Below are positions 36,751 through 47,890 of a stretch of DNA of 64,000 nucleotides, in pieces (the first letter of the stretch is position 1; each line of letters starts with the position of its first letter). Source of the DNA: Climacium dendroides (Eukaryota > Streptophyta > Bryopsida > Hypnales > Climaciaceae); the NCBI GenBank assembly GCA_950106755.1, contig OX467088.1, positions 18,894,001-18,958,000 on the forward strand, given 5' to 3'. The translations under genes and the position numbers were made by a program. The notes below the pieces were generated by a model, which ran no database searches, was not told the DNA's origin, and saw only the letters and a program-made list of their open reading frames with translations.

Positions 36751-39420
36751 AAAGTTTCTATAATTTTTTGGATATTTTTGGAATAAAATATGAAAATAAT
36801 AAATATTTGAAGTTATATTTTATTTAATAAAATTTAAAAACTTACTTGTATTAAATGGTTATTTTTTACAAATTAATTTGATTAAATTATGAGAAAATAA
36901 AAAATTGTTTTAAAATTAAGAAATTTTATTTTATACAGTTGTATTACTTGTAACACAATATGTCCAATTTTATTTTAAAATTTCTAATTCTTCAATTAGC
37001 CATGACAATTTTTCTAAATGTACAAAAGATTTTGACAGCCATTGTAAGACACTAGCCTAGTAGTAGGCTTTCAAATCCAATTTATTCAATTCTGAGTTGT
37101 TGGCCTTGTGGCCATATGGATTTTATTTTGAAGCTTACACCACAATTAACTTAGGCTTTATCAAACTAAGAGAATAGCCACACAAGACAGTAGTTTCACC
37201 AAAGATCTCAAATCTGATAACAAATACGTCTGTTTTATATTGCATGTTTGTTGGAGCCTCTTCCTTTGATTATTGGAGGGTTTGTCAAATTTTGTCTTTA
37301 GGGTCTCAACTTTGATTGTTATTTTTTTTTGAAGTATTTTGGGTTCATACTTGTAGGAAGTGGGGTGGTAGGGTAGAACAATGTTAATGTTCACCATGGT
37401 TGTTAGTTTGTTGTTTGACAAAGGGGTAGGGATGATGTGTTTGGAATTGCAGCTTGCATGGAGGGTTTCTTTTTTTCCTACTTTATAGACTATGAGGTCT
37501 GTAAGATGGAGAACATACAAAATTCATAAAATGGCAAGAATGATCAAAAGTACTTAGCAAAAGTAGGAAAATGAATCGTCAAAAAAGATGATTGCAGAGG
37601 AGGTGTTTTCTTTAGCTCCAATTGTGGTGTGCACTTTGCAACTACAAATTAGGGTTTCATACATTCAATTCTCTTGTAAATTTGTTCTTGCCAATGCCAC
37701 TCTATCAATTGTTTGTGTTCAATTTGAAGAATTGTATATCTATAGAAAGGATTCACACTACATTGCATTTTGATTAGGGCTTAGAATTCCACACAACTAT
37801 TGATGTGATTTTGTCTTCCTACCTATAATCTAAAGTCTCATTTGGGGAGCATGGAACCATGCTAATAAACTTTGAATTTTCAAAGAGCTTAAAGAGTCAA
37901 AGTAGGTTTACCAAAATGTAAATCCTAGAATTTTATTAATACACTGTATGTTTTAGGCAAAAAATTTATGGAGAAATTTTAAAAGGAATCACCAATAGGG
38001 TGTTTTTTCCTAGAAGAAGTATTAGTTGATATACATTCTTTCTTTTACAATGGATAAATTGATCAAATTCTACAAAACCTTTGCAAAATATCACTCCATT
38101 TTGGATGAATGTATACACACTTGGATGAATCAATGAGTTATCATCTACATTTTGCATGATTCATCCAAGCCTATACATATAGAGAGGCTTATGACTCTAG
38201 TGATGATTCGTTTTTGCACTATACTTCAAAAATGAAACAAAAGCCTAGTTACTATTAGGAAGTTTGTATCTAATTACATTATCTAATTACGTTATACCAA
38301 ATACACTATATGTAAAGATCAATATATACTACATACAAAAATATAAAAAAAAATTATTATGTCAATGGCCAAAAAATTATAATCTTTCATATTAAATGGA
38401 AACAAAAGATACAAATACAAACAAGAGATACATATACATTCAATTCCCAACTTCCTATGCCCAAGGTAGGAGTACCATAAATGATTAAAATATGGTGATG
38501 TTATTGATGTCAAGCTTTTGGATGCTTGTTTTTGTTAACAATGCTTTTTATATGGAAGAAGAATACAAAAGTAAGGTATGGACTACAAAAGTCATTCAAA
38601 AATCATTGTCTCAATAGAATAAATAAATATCAAATTTTGAAGTAAAATGTAAGTGAAGAGTTCCTACTAGTACTTCACATTCTCTTCAACTATAAATCAC
38701 ATTGAGTAAATCTACCATGAATTGTTTCTAAAGTCACAAGAAATCACATAAATGAGATGATGAAAATAATAGAAAATAAAAAAGCAAAAGAGAGGCTATA
38801 TTTATGTTTTTCAATTGGAAATTATTAAATAAGGAAGAGCAAGGTTGTATTGTATGACACTTTTTTGGGTTTTGGTGTCATGCGAGAAGTCTGACATCGT
38901 GTGTCACGTGTTGAATAGCATGTCGCAGGTTGTCACGAAAGGTCATCAGCATTGACAAAAATAATTTAAAATCTCACTACAATTATCAATTTTAATTTAG
39001 AATGTAATATGTGTTTATCAAATTGAGACACTTTACTAAAATGAAACTTAAATATATATCAAAATCATAAGTGAAGGATAATTTATTTAAAAGTCAACCT
39101 TAAAGTTGACTCTATTGGACGTCGTGAGGGCTCTAAGAGACATTGCCTGAAGTCTCAATGACATCACGTCGCGATGTTTCACAATACAATCCTGAGGAAG
39201 AGAGAGCATGTCTTCTAGTTATTATACTCATAATCGTTGGACAAGGGCTACTATACAAACATTGGTGAAATTAGAAAACTTTGAGAAGCTTCTTGTGATA
39301 TTGGTTCAGAAATAAATTTGTTGTCAAAAGATTTGTATGAGAGGAAAATGTCTACAAGTTGTTGACAGTACCTTTTCGGTACATTGTGTAACAATGTAAA
39401 AAAATTTAATCTAAATTTCC
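35241..39420. other. AT-rich desert with no gene
   Basis: No coding region is supportable. The stretch is dominated by A/T tracts and contains the long TA microsatellite at 36660-36745. The 119-codon minus-strand frame at 37161-37520 resembles nothing I know and is probably chance. Confidence 0.5.
36660..36745. repeat. (TA)n microsatellite
   Basis: An almost pure alternating TA run of about 80 bp is preceded by a short TTTA/ATTATA preamble. Such tracts can extrude cruciforms and are prone to length change and assembly error. Confidence 0.95.
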
Positions 39421-39507
39421 TTAATTCAGCACCCCCTTCCCCCTCCCAAAAAATTTTGAATTAAATTTTAAAATTTTTTGGGAGGGAGGAAGGGGGTGTT
39501 GAATTAA
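39421..39507. repeat. Near-perfect hairpin with purine/pyrimidine-strand arms
   Basis: Left arm TTAATTCAGCACCCCCTTCC then CCCTCCCAAAAAATTTT. The right arm, AAAATTTTTTGGGAGGGAGG then AAGGGGGTGTTGAATTAA, is its inverse with two mismatches. The spacer is about 12 bp. A partial third copy of the left arm follows at about 39529-39560. The arms combine a C/G-rich homopurine-homopyrimidine core with A/T ends, unusual in this region. Confidence 0.88.
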
Positions 39508-42500
39508 ATAAAATTTAATAATAATTTTTTAATTCAGAATCCTCCCCCTCCTTCCCCTCTTGTAATTTTCAGAGGGGGGGAGGACTCTAAACAATATGGG
39601 ACAAACATTCAACCGTATACGCATTGAGCCGTATTCGTATTTGTTTTCAGTTGTATTTGTATTCGTACCCGTATTTGATCCAACGGTTGTAAAAATTTCT
39701 TTAAGGGGGGGTGCAATTTTTTCCCCCAAATCCAACGGCTCACAATCTTTTGGCCTGGGGGGAGAGATTTGCCAGGGGAAGGTATGACAGCCACTTTTCG
39801 GTACATTGTCAGAGATAGGTGATTAAAGCAACAAATAATACATAAGATGATTTATATATATATATGGAGCTTGTTCATATGTGATGTTAGAGGATGTTAG
39901 AATAAAGACAAAAAAATTGTGCATATGAAGAACTCTTCATATCCTATCACTCTTGAGCAACCATACATCGTAGCTAGATGGATGGAGACAAAGGTTATTG
40001 ATGATGGAACTATATCTAATGTGTTGTCCTAGTTGCTTCTTAGAACAACATTGTTAGCTATGGAGGGGGTACTTGTGGGTTTTAATCACTCAATATGTTG
40101 TATATTACAATCTTTATTCATGTGTGTAGTCAATTGATTAGATTTCAATTTTTGTAATTTTGCAATTGTTGCAATTGTTTACCTATAGAGATTTACCAAT
40201 TTGGTGTTGATTGAGTGATATTACATTGTTTTCCTTAATTGATAGTTTGGTAGCCAAATTGGTTCATATTCCTTGGGTAGTAGCTTAGTTGTTGGTTGGT
40301 AAGTTTTCAAGTTGGGATTCTTTTTAGTTGATTTAGTTAGTGTGACGGTTAGTGGGCGTCTTTTTTTTGCGTATTTGGTTTGGAATTTTTGAGGAAAAGA
40401 CACCCATTGTTGCTTGAATGCTCATGAATATCCCAACCTACTTGATTATGTTTTCTTTTGATTTTGTGTGTAAGTTAAGCTTACATGGTATTGTAGTGTG
40501 AGAGATTTAGAGTGGTTTAAATTTTTAGTTGATTGGATGAGAAATTTGTGTGATACATCAACAGGAATGGGAAACGTGGAACACTAAACTTTGTGGTAAC
40601 ATATTAATCCTTTTAGGATGTTGGACACAATTGAAGAGGCTTATATTTGGCTGATGTTCCTAGGGGGTGCACTTAGTTCTACTACAATAAACCACGTGCA
40701 AACAAGTGGTTTTTAATAAACTATAATTTTAACTTCAAATTTTGAGCATTATTTACTAATGACTATAGGATTCTACCCCCAAAATTTCAAGCTCAAATAA
40801 AATATGGAAGGATTTCTAAAAGAGGTTAAAAATGCACTAAAATGATATGTTTTTTTAGCTCAAATATTTTTAGAGAACACATTTAGATGACCATTGCATC
40901 AATATTCAATTCAAAATGAGCTTTCAATAGAGAGTTATTTTTAGGATTTTTTTTTCATTTTTTAGACAATTTTTTCTTATATAATATAGGGGTGTGAAAG
41001 TTATTTTTCAATTCTACAGTGTATTTTTTTACTTCAAAAATTTATGATTAAATATTATTAACAAATAAAAATATCAATAATTCAAAACATAAACTTTCAA
41101 AGTAAAAAAATCTATTCATATTCTTTCATTTAATTTTATTTAAAATTCAAAAAGTATATAGGAGTCCAAAGTTTTGTTCACAAGTTAACATCAAAAAAAG
41201 GGGGAGTGCACCCTCCAAGCTGATGTTGCCAATATCTTGTGTATACATCATAATTTGATTTCTTTGCTAAAGGTTTTTGGAGATGAGATTTTTACAATTG
41301 AACATGGCAACAATTGACTAGCAATACAAACTTTCAACCATTTTTTTGAGTGATTCTAAGTTATTAGAAAATTCTTGGTATGTAGTGCACTTTGTGAAAG
41401 TGCCATATTTGGCCATATTTCAACATTGAACAAGACTTACAAGTCGCATATTTTAGTTTTTAAATTTTTTTTCTTTCCCTATTGCCTATGCAAGGGCTGA
41501 CTCTATTTTATATGATCAAATTCATGAAGTATTGGCTATAATTCTTGAAGACCACAAATACATTGCCACTTCCAAAATATATGGTTTCAGGAAGAAAGTT
41601 TGACAATACTAAGAACATATACCAAACTGACATGGTTGATGTTATTGACCATCTTGGAAAGTTAGAAATTTCCAATTATTGTGCAACTTTGCACCGATGC
41701 AGCAGGTAAAACCAAGAAGAGAATTATAGAAATTGGATGAGACAAAAATAGGCAGCTAAGCAAAAAGTCTGTATAAGTGTGGGGTATTAATGCCTAGTAT
41801 TGCCTTGATTTTTGGTTTGCCAAAAGATTTGTAGTTTGCTACACTCTAAAAGTCCTTGTAGTAGAGAAGGCTTCGTTTTCTAAGTAGGTTCTTCCATCAA
41901 AACTCATTGTTAGACACTAGGTTGAAAAGAATACGGAAAAATTTAGAATCTATTGGTGATGAAAAATAGAGAAGAATGTAGCCCTACCTTGTTCCAAAAG
42001 AAGGGAATATTTTTAAATGTATCTTGTCATGAAAAAATGATAACTAAAACCCAAGTTGTTATATAAATACATAATGAACCCAAACAATACCTTGTTCCAA
42101 AAAGGAAAAAAGCATACAAACTAGGTTATACCAAAAAATAAATAAAAACAAAACCTACTTCCTCACGGAAATTCAAAATGAATTGAAGATAATACCTTGT
42201 TTCCCCCCAAAACCACATACTGTTGTTGTGTTATTTATAAAAATATAATTCCATAAAGTAAAAGAATAAATGAAATATAATCCTAATGATGAGATTTTAT
42301 AGCAAAGAAATTGAACCATATGGAACTTAGAATTTTGAAATAAAATTCAAAATTGAATTAAAAAAGAAATGCAATCATTTTTTATTAAATATAAATGTTG
42401 TAACTACTCTTGAAAACAAGACTTTGTCGAACTTTTTCATGTGTAGTCCCCAAAAAATGAATAAAATCTTTCCATATAGAAAACAATATTTTGTGAATGA

Positions 42501-43650
42501 TTGTCATTTTTTTTATTGCCGTACGAACTCTTTTTTAGCTAAAAATGGCATACCTTTGCTCTTACATAATGATTGAAATGAAAACTACCATATATGCAAG
42601 TTTGGATATTATCCATATATTTTCATTTGTGAACCAAGGTGTGAGTTTATCTTCTTGGGGTTAGTGACCATTTCATTACTTTTTAAATATTATAAATAAG
42701 TTATTCACAACTAAAATGAAGAAATATCAAAATTTACATCAAAGACACATTACAATTGTTCAATTTCATTGCTTGAAAGATAGCAATGACCTCGAATTTA
42801 GTGCCTTCTTTGATATGAACCTATCAAATAGAATTTCATTTATTCAATTGGACATAAATTGCATTTTGCTCAATCTATTAGCTATCACCCATGCAAACCA
42901 CCACATGGAAAAGATAGAGTAAAATAAAACTTCATCAAGTTTCTACAATAAAACACTTGTTGCAAAAAAATTGATATTTTAAACATGTATTAGAAATATG
43001 TCTAAAGTTGGATCTTATTTTTTCAAAATTTAAAAAATGAAATTTATATTGTTTTTTAAAGTACTTTTGTAAAAATCATAATAATTACATAAATGTTTAA
43101 AATAGTATGAAATTTTTAAGGAAGATGGAAATAATAGTGATAAACATCATGGTGAAATTGATGTAGTACTCGAGCTCACACCACAAGAAATTCAATAGAA
43201 AAAGTTCAAAAGTAGTGCATTTTGATTTTTCAAGATGCTATCTTCAAAGTGTTACAAAAATTACAATTCTAACAATTTTGGAAAAAATTCAAATGGAGTA
43301 AACAGTAGATTATTGGAGCTATATATTCTTAGTTAAGCTTAAGAACATTTAAAATCAAAAACTATATGAAAATTTAGGTTTAGGCTTTCAAATTTTTTGG
43401 TCTAAAAATATATTTATTAGGAATTTTGAAACTTTGAAATAATTCAATTCTTCTCAAATATGAATATGTAAAATATTGTATGCATGTATTTTTTTGAATG
43501 ATATTATATAGGAAAAACTACTAAAAATATAATTTTAATGATCTCTAATATTTCTCTTAATTTGAAATATTAAAACTATAGCAAGTAATTGAAGGTGTAC
43601 AATGAATACAAATCAAAGTAGATTCTCAATGGAGCCAACTAATATGGATA
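39508..43650. other. AT-rich stretch, no gene
   Basis: Short frames on both strands at 39529-39806 read a low-complexity GTATTCGTATTTG-type repeat and are not genes. The remainder is A/T-rich without recognisable features. Confidence 0.5.
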
Positions 43651-43654
43651 CAAA

Positions 43655-43925
43655 TTAGGACCTTTTAGATACTTCTAGAACCTTCTATTGAATCATTTTG
43701 AAGTTTTTAGAGTATTAAAAAATGTTCTAGTATCTTCTAAGATTTTTCTTGAATCTCCTACAATCTATTATTATCTTTTAGAATCTCTAAAAATGTCAAT
43801 TTTGTTCTTGTTGAATTGTCCATAAAAATTCTTGAACCTTCTAAAACCTTCTAGAACCTACTAGAATGTTCATAATCTTCTACAATCTTCTAGGATCTTC
43901 AAAAAATCTCTATAATCTTTCAAAG
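43655..43925. repeat. Degenerate array of CTTCTAGAACCTTCT-like words
   Basis: Roughly 15-20 variants of a 10-12 bp word (CTTCTAGAAC, TCTTCTACAA, CTTCTAAAAC, TCTTCTAGGA) fill this segment. Some, such as CTTCTAGAACCTTCTA, match the heat-shock-factor consensus nTTCnnGAAnnTTCn exactly. No gene is adjacent, so regulatory meaning is doubtful; a degenerate minisatellite is the simpler reading. Confidence 0.65.
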
Positions 43926-44952
43926 CAATTTAGAGTTTTGTATACTTGGCACAAGCTTTAGAATGACAACACAGGTTCTGAAAAACATCTCTACTTACCA
44001 AATGATCTCAAGTATTGGATTAAAAATATCAACAAAATGGTATTGAAACTTATATGAATATACCCTCTAACCATATAAACAACAAATATAGGATATAGGG
44101 CACAAATAGGTTCACAACTTGACATACATCTATACCACCAATGTCACAATCGCAAAATGAATACAACACAAATAAAAGGAAATTTACAAGACAAACATTT
44201 GTAGTTTTACCAAATACCAATTGAACATGTAAAGTTATAAGGCTACATATTAAAAAAATCAAATTAAGAGTTGCTAATGTTGAGATGCTATGAGGAAATC
44301 TCAAAGTCTTGGTGGACTCTACAAATGTAAGGAGTAATGAAAAGTGAAGAATACTAGAAAAAATAGATATTAGTCTGAATTTAACATTGTTGTATTGAAG
44401 AATTTGATGATATATGATGATTTATTCAATTAAGGATGATTACTATCTATCTTGTAAATGATAAAAGATTTAGATAAGTTATTAAAGCTACACAATAGCT
44501 ATCTATGTTGATGTGATCTACTATAATAATAGGAAGGGTTAATTTTATTGATACTAGTCTAAATGTCTAACTTATTTAATTTTTCTTGGAATCTTTGGAG
44601 TCTCTCACTAAAGAATTTCTGAAAACTTTTGAGATGGAATTCAATTATATTTCATTTGTTGTAGTTTATGCTAAACTTTGCTACTAAACCAAGGCTCTAT
44701 TGGAAACAATAGAAGATTCAAGCTAAATAATCCCAATTCACCTCAAAAGTGTTTAGGTAAGGCTAGAAGCTTTACACTTATTTTCATCTCCAATATCAAA
44801 AACCTCTCTACTATAATCCATAATATTGTACATGCACTCTTGCAATTTGCTAAATGAAACCAATGCAAATTTTGGATGCACTTCCAAACTCCGACCGCCT
44901 CTCTTTTCTTTCTTCAAAATATTCACTAGCATGAAAGTATCAGTCTTCTTTT

Positions 44953-45171
44953 CTAAACCCTAAACTTGCCTTTGTATCTGCTTGTTGGATTCCATTTTGG
45001 ATTAAACATCACCCAGTGCCAAACTCCCTTGTGGATGAAGAAAGAGTATGCTATCAACACAAGCTTAGCTTTCAGTGTAAGCGCTTGAATGAACTCCACA
45101 AACATCATTGTAGATTCGTAGCACATTGGGTCACAATAGTCTAGGTGGTGGGTGTAGAATCTTTTATTCAC
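44953..45171 (-). pseudogene. Coding-like fragment, unknown protein
   Basis: A 72-codon frame reads like genuine protein rather than AT-rich noise: motifs include HHLDYCDPMCYES, MMFVEFIQALTLKAK, FFIHKGVWHWV and FNPKWNPTSRYKGKF. Tryptophan, proline and cysteine content is high and local GC is raised. I cannot assign a family. It has no clear start and is on the same strand as, and just downstream of, the UGPase/ASNSD1 pseudogene block, so it may be another fragment of the same captured set. Confidence 0.35.
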
Positions 45172-45399
45172 TTGTCAAACACTTCTTATTGAGTTCATTT
45201 GTATGCAGTTTCCTATGATATGATATAGTGCAATAGTAAAAAAAAAGATTGAATTTTAAATTGGAACACATTTATTACTTTGGGTTTGGTGAGAGAAGAA
45301 AAGATGGTATTCAAGAATATAATATTCAATAGGTCTACATGCACTCAATTAAAATATCCACTTCAAAACATTTACTAACAACAAATCTTACAATCACAG

Positions 45400-45532
45400 C
45401 ACTAGTAGAAAACGCAGGGATTTCAACAGAATTCTGTTGTTTCAACAGAAATCTGTTAATTTCAACAGAATTCTGTTGTTCAGTGACCGAAACAACAGAA
45501 TTCTGTTGAAATCCCTGCGTTTTCTACTAGTA
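45400..45532. mobile_element. CACTA-type MITE with internal palindromes, 133 bp
   Basis: Left end CACTAGTAGAAAACGCAGGG; right end CCCTGCGTTTTCTACTAGTA, inverted, with the final G changed to A. The 3-bp target duplication CAG lies on both sides (45397-45399 and 45533-45535). Arms continue through ATTTCAACAGAATTCTGTTG, itself containing the palindrome ACAGAATTCTGT, which occurs three times, with a fourth variant ACAGAAATCTGT. Non-coding; an autonomous CACTA element would be needed to move it. Confidence 0.9.
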
Positions 45533-46109
45533 CAGTTATGTTGGTAGCTCCTACAACACCTCTATAAACATAATTGTCACACTTGACCATTACAATTGAG
45601 CTTCAATTCATGTCGTGCATAACTAGCTAGAATAGACTAACGGGATCTAAAATGAGAAATCACAACACTAAAACCACAAACATAGATATTGATACATTGA
45701 CTAAAAACGGTCCCCGTGCTAATATGCCCTCCGAAACCTAAAAGGCTTACAAATCAGTGTTTGTAATTGTAGCTATTACTTTCTGCAAGTCAACACCAAA
45801 AAGGAGGTTAGTACTAGTACTTACAACATTACATAGAAGAAATAAATCATTTAGCACAAACCAAAAAAATGGCAAATCTAGTGCAGAGTTTAGTGAAGTA
45901 GATCTTACATGGTAAAATTTTTCAATTATTAATCACCTTATTGTCAATGACTTTCTTATTGGGCACCACAAACTTCTCACCCTTGGCAGGTTAGACAACC
46001 ACCTTGTTTTGTAATATTCATTCAAACTAGCTGCTTAGAGAGATCCAAGATAGAGCTAAATGGAAAATAAACAGTACTAGGTTAAGCAGTGAACTATATT
46101 AGGAGTATA

Positions 46110-46390
46110 AAATTTTGTAGATTTGATACATCCATGGACCTATGCTCTTCTCAATATTAGACTGCAAATCTTATTGTCTATCTCATCCCATAATTTCTCA
46201 AAAATACGTGACATATGCATATACTATATGAGCAATTGCTTAATCTTGTAAGGACGCCACTCCCCATTACTAAGGCAGTCACCAAAATTCTTTGATTGTT
46301 GGACCAATAGGTGCATTCTCTTTTTCTATAGTAATCACTGAAGTCATACATCGGAACATTTTGATTTGCAGCATCTTTATAGGATTAATG
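46110..46390 (-). pseudogene. Coding-like scrap between the ASNSD1-like and UGPase fragments
   Basis: In one minus-strand frame a stretch reads GDCLSNGEWRPYKIKQLLI, stop, then MSRIFEKLWDEIDNKI, which looks like real protein. An adjacent frame reads NVPMYDFSDYYRKRE. I do not recognise the source. It could be a further captured fragment or an unassigned last exon of the ASNSD1-like gene. Confidence 0.25.
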
Positions 46391-46472
46391 TGACACAAAC
46401 AATCCTCTGTAATTTTATTCAAGTACTCCCCAAACTATGTGCAATGGAGTATTTACTCTCTAGAAAATTATG

Positions 46473-47328
46473 AACAACTTGACACGGCATACTTGGATTG
46501 CTTGCTTTGGTAATGAAGCAATACTTGGCAGATTTAAGCTCATGGCCACCTACAAAAAAAAAAAATCAAGGACACCTATCATGATTACTAGGAGATGTCA
46601 AAGAATGGAATTCGTTGATTTCCTATCCCTCAAAGGAAAAAATAATAAGCAAACCAACATCATGATGTTACCTGGGGTTCACGAGGTTGTGACACATGCA
46701 AATTTGAGAATGAGTAGACATACCTCGTGAAGAATTCTTTTATCAACATTCCCAATTAATAACAGTAGATCCACAATGTCCTAGAGAAGCAGATCCAATA
46801 AGGTTTCGAGTACTGCTTCATCAAGGAATGGAAACCTAGCTTGCTGAGCAAACAACTAATGCAATCTCAATAAAAAAAACCACATTATACTACACTGATA
46901 TAATGTGATTCTATACTAAGCAACATGCAATTGACTCATGCTCTGATAACAAAAACACTCAAGTTACTCTGCCTGTCTACAAAATTTAGCACTGTCATTC
47001 TTCTTTGTTACTTCTTTACCCAAATCGGCCATGCATCGATCATCTCTCCCCATATTTTGTTTCCAGACACATTGCATGTTAATTTTCATCTCAGCTTGTG
47101 ATGCTCACCATCTGCATTCCTAGCACCAAACAACTTTGTTTTAGACATTATCACCGATAAACCTCAGCTTCTAAAAGTCAATGTTCAGCAAGTTAAGTTA
47201 TGTCAATTATTTGGAAGGTGTGTCGTAGGAGTGGTAGGCAAAACTAGCTATTGAGGTATTTGATGACTTTACCTTCCAAGCCTATATTGTGTGGTGTAGT
47301 CTATAGCCCCCACATTGCTCGTCCACTC
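46473..47328 (-). pseudogene. Asparagine-synthetase-domain (ASNSD1-like) 3' fragment inside the UGPase pseudogene
   Basis: Four ordered exon remnants match the C-terminal ATP-pyrophosphatase half of ASNSD1-like proteins. 47328-47273: DEQCGGY then, after a frameshift, TQYRLG (family: GADEQ.GGYGRHR). 47092-47012: EMKINMQCVWKQNMGRDDRC to GKE. 46843-46724: ARFPFLDE to LLL-stop-DIVDL to DKRILHE, where a tryptophan codon of the usual LPLWDIADL has become TAG. 46538-46473: LNLPSIASLPKQAIQV (family: LPKRAIQFGSR). Exon 3 is exactly 120 bp with AG and GT borders, and exon borders at 47273 and 47012 also keep GT. The N-terminal glutaminase-like part is absent. A further scrap at about 46370 (KDAANQ) may be the last exon. 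Same strand as the enclosing UGPase remnant. Confidence 0.8.
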
Positions 47329-47689
47329 AAGTTCCACCTAACAACACTTATGAAGTGGAAATGTAGGAAGTTCTACCCCTAGTAAATTGATAAGCAATTT
47401 GAATGTCTCTACATTTGAAAGATTTTCAAAATATAATGGAGTTAAGAAATCATTTAAAATTTACATTCTCATTAGCAACCTGTGCAATTTTCAGGAGTTG
47501 CATCCATATAAACAATGTTGGTCAATTAACAATGAATGGTAGTAGTGGTAAAATGCAATGAGGAAATGCACATGACAAAGCAAAATTGATAAAAATAAAA
47601 ATAAAACTCAAATGATATTCCATAATATAATATAACTATCAGTTATTCCATAATACAACCAATAAAAATAGACAGATGTTTTGATCTCA

Positions 47690-47890
<201 letters not shown>

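Noticed and set aside
37161..37520. 119-codon minus-strand frame
   Set aside because: Composition is AT-driven and no motif or exon context supports it.
39529..39806. Overlapping frames on both strands
   Set aside because: They read a low-complexity GTATTCGTATTTG repeat and GC-rich hairpin DNA; both strands are open only because the repeat lacks stops.
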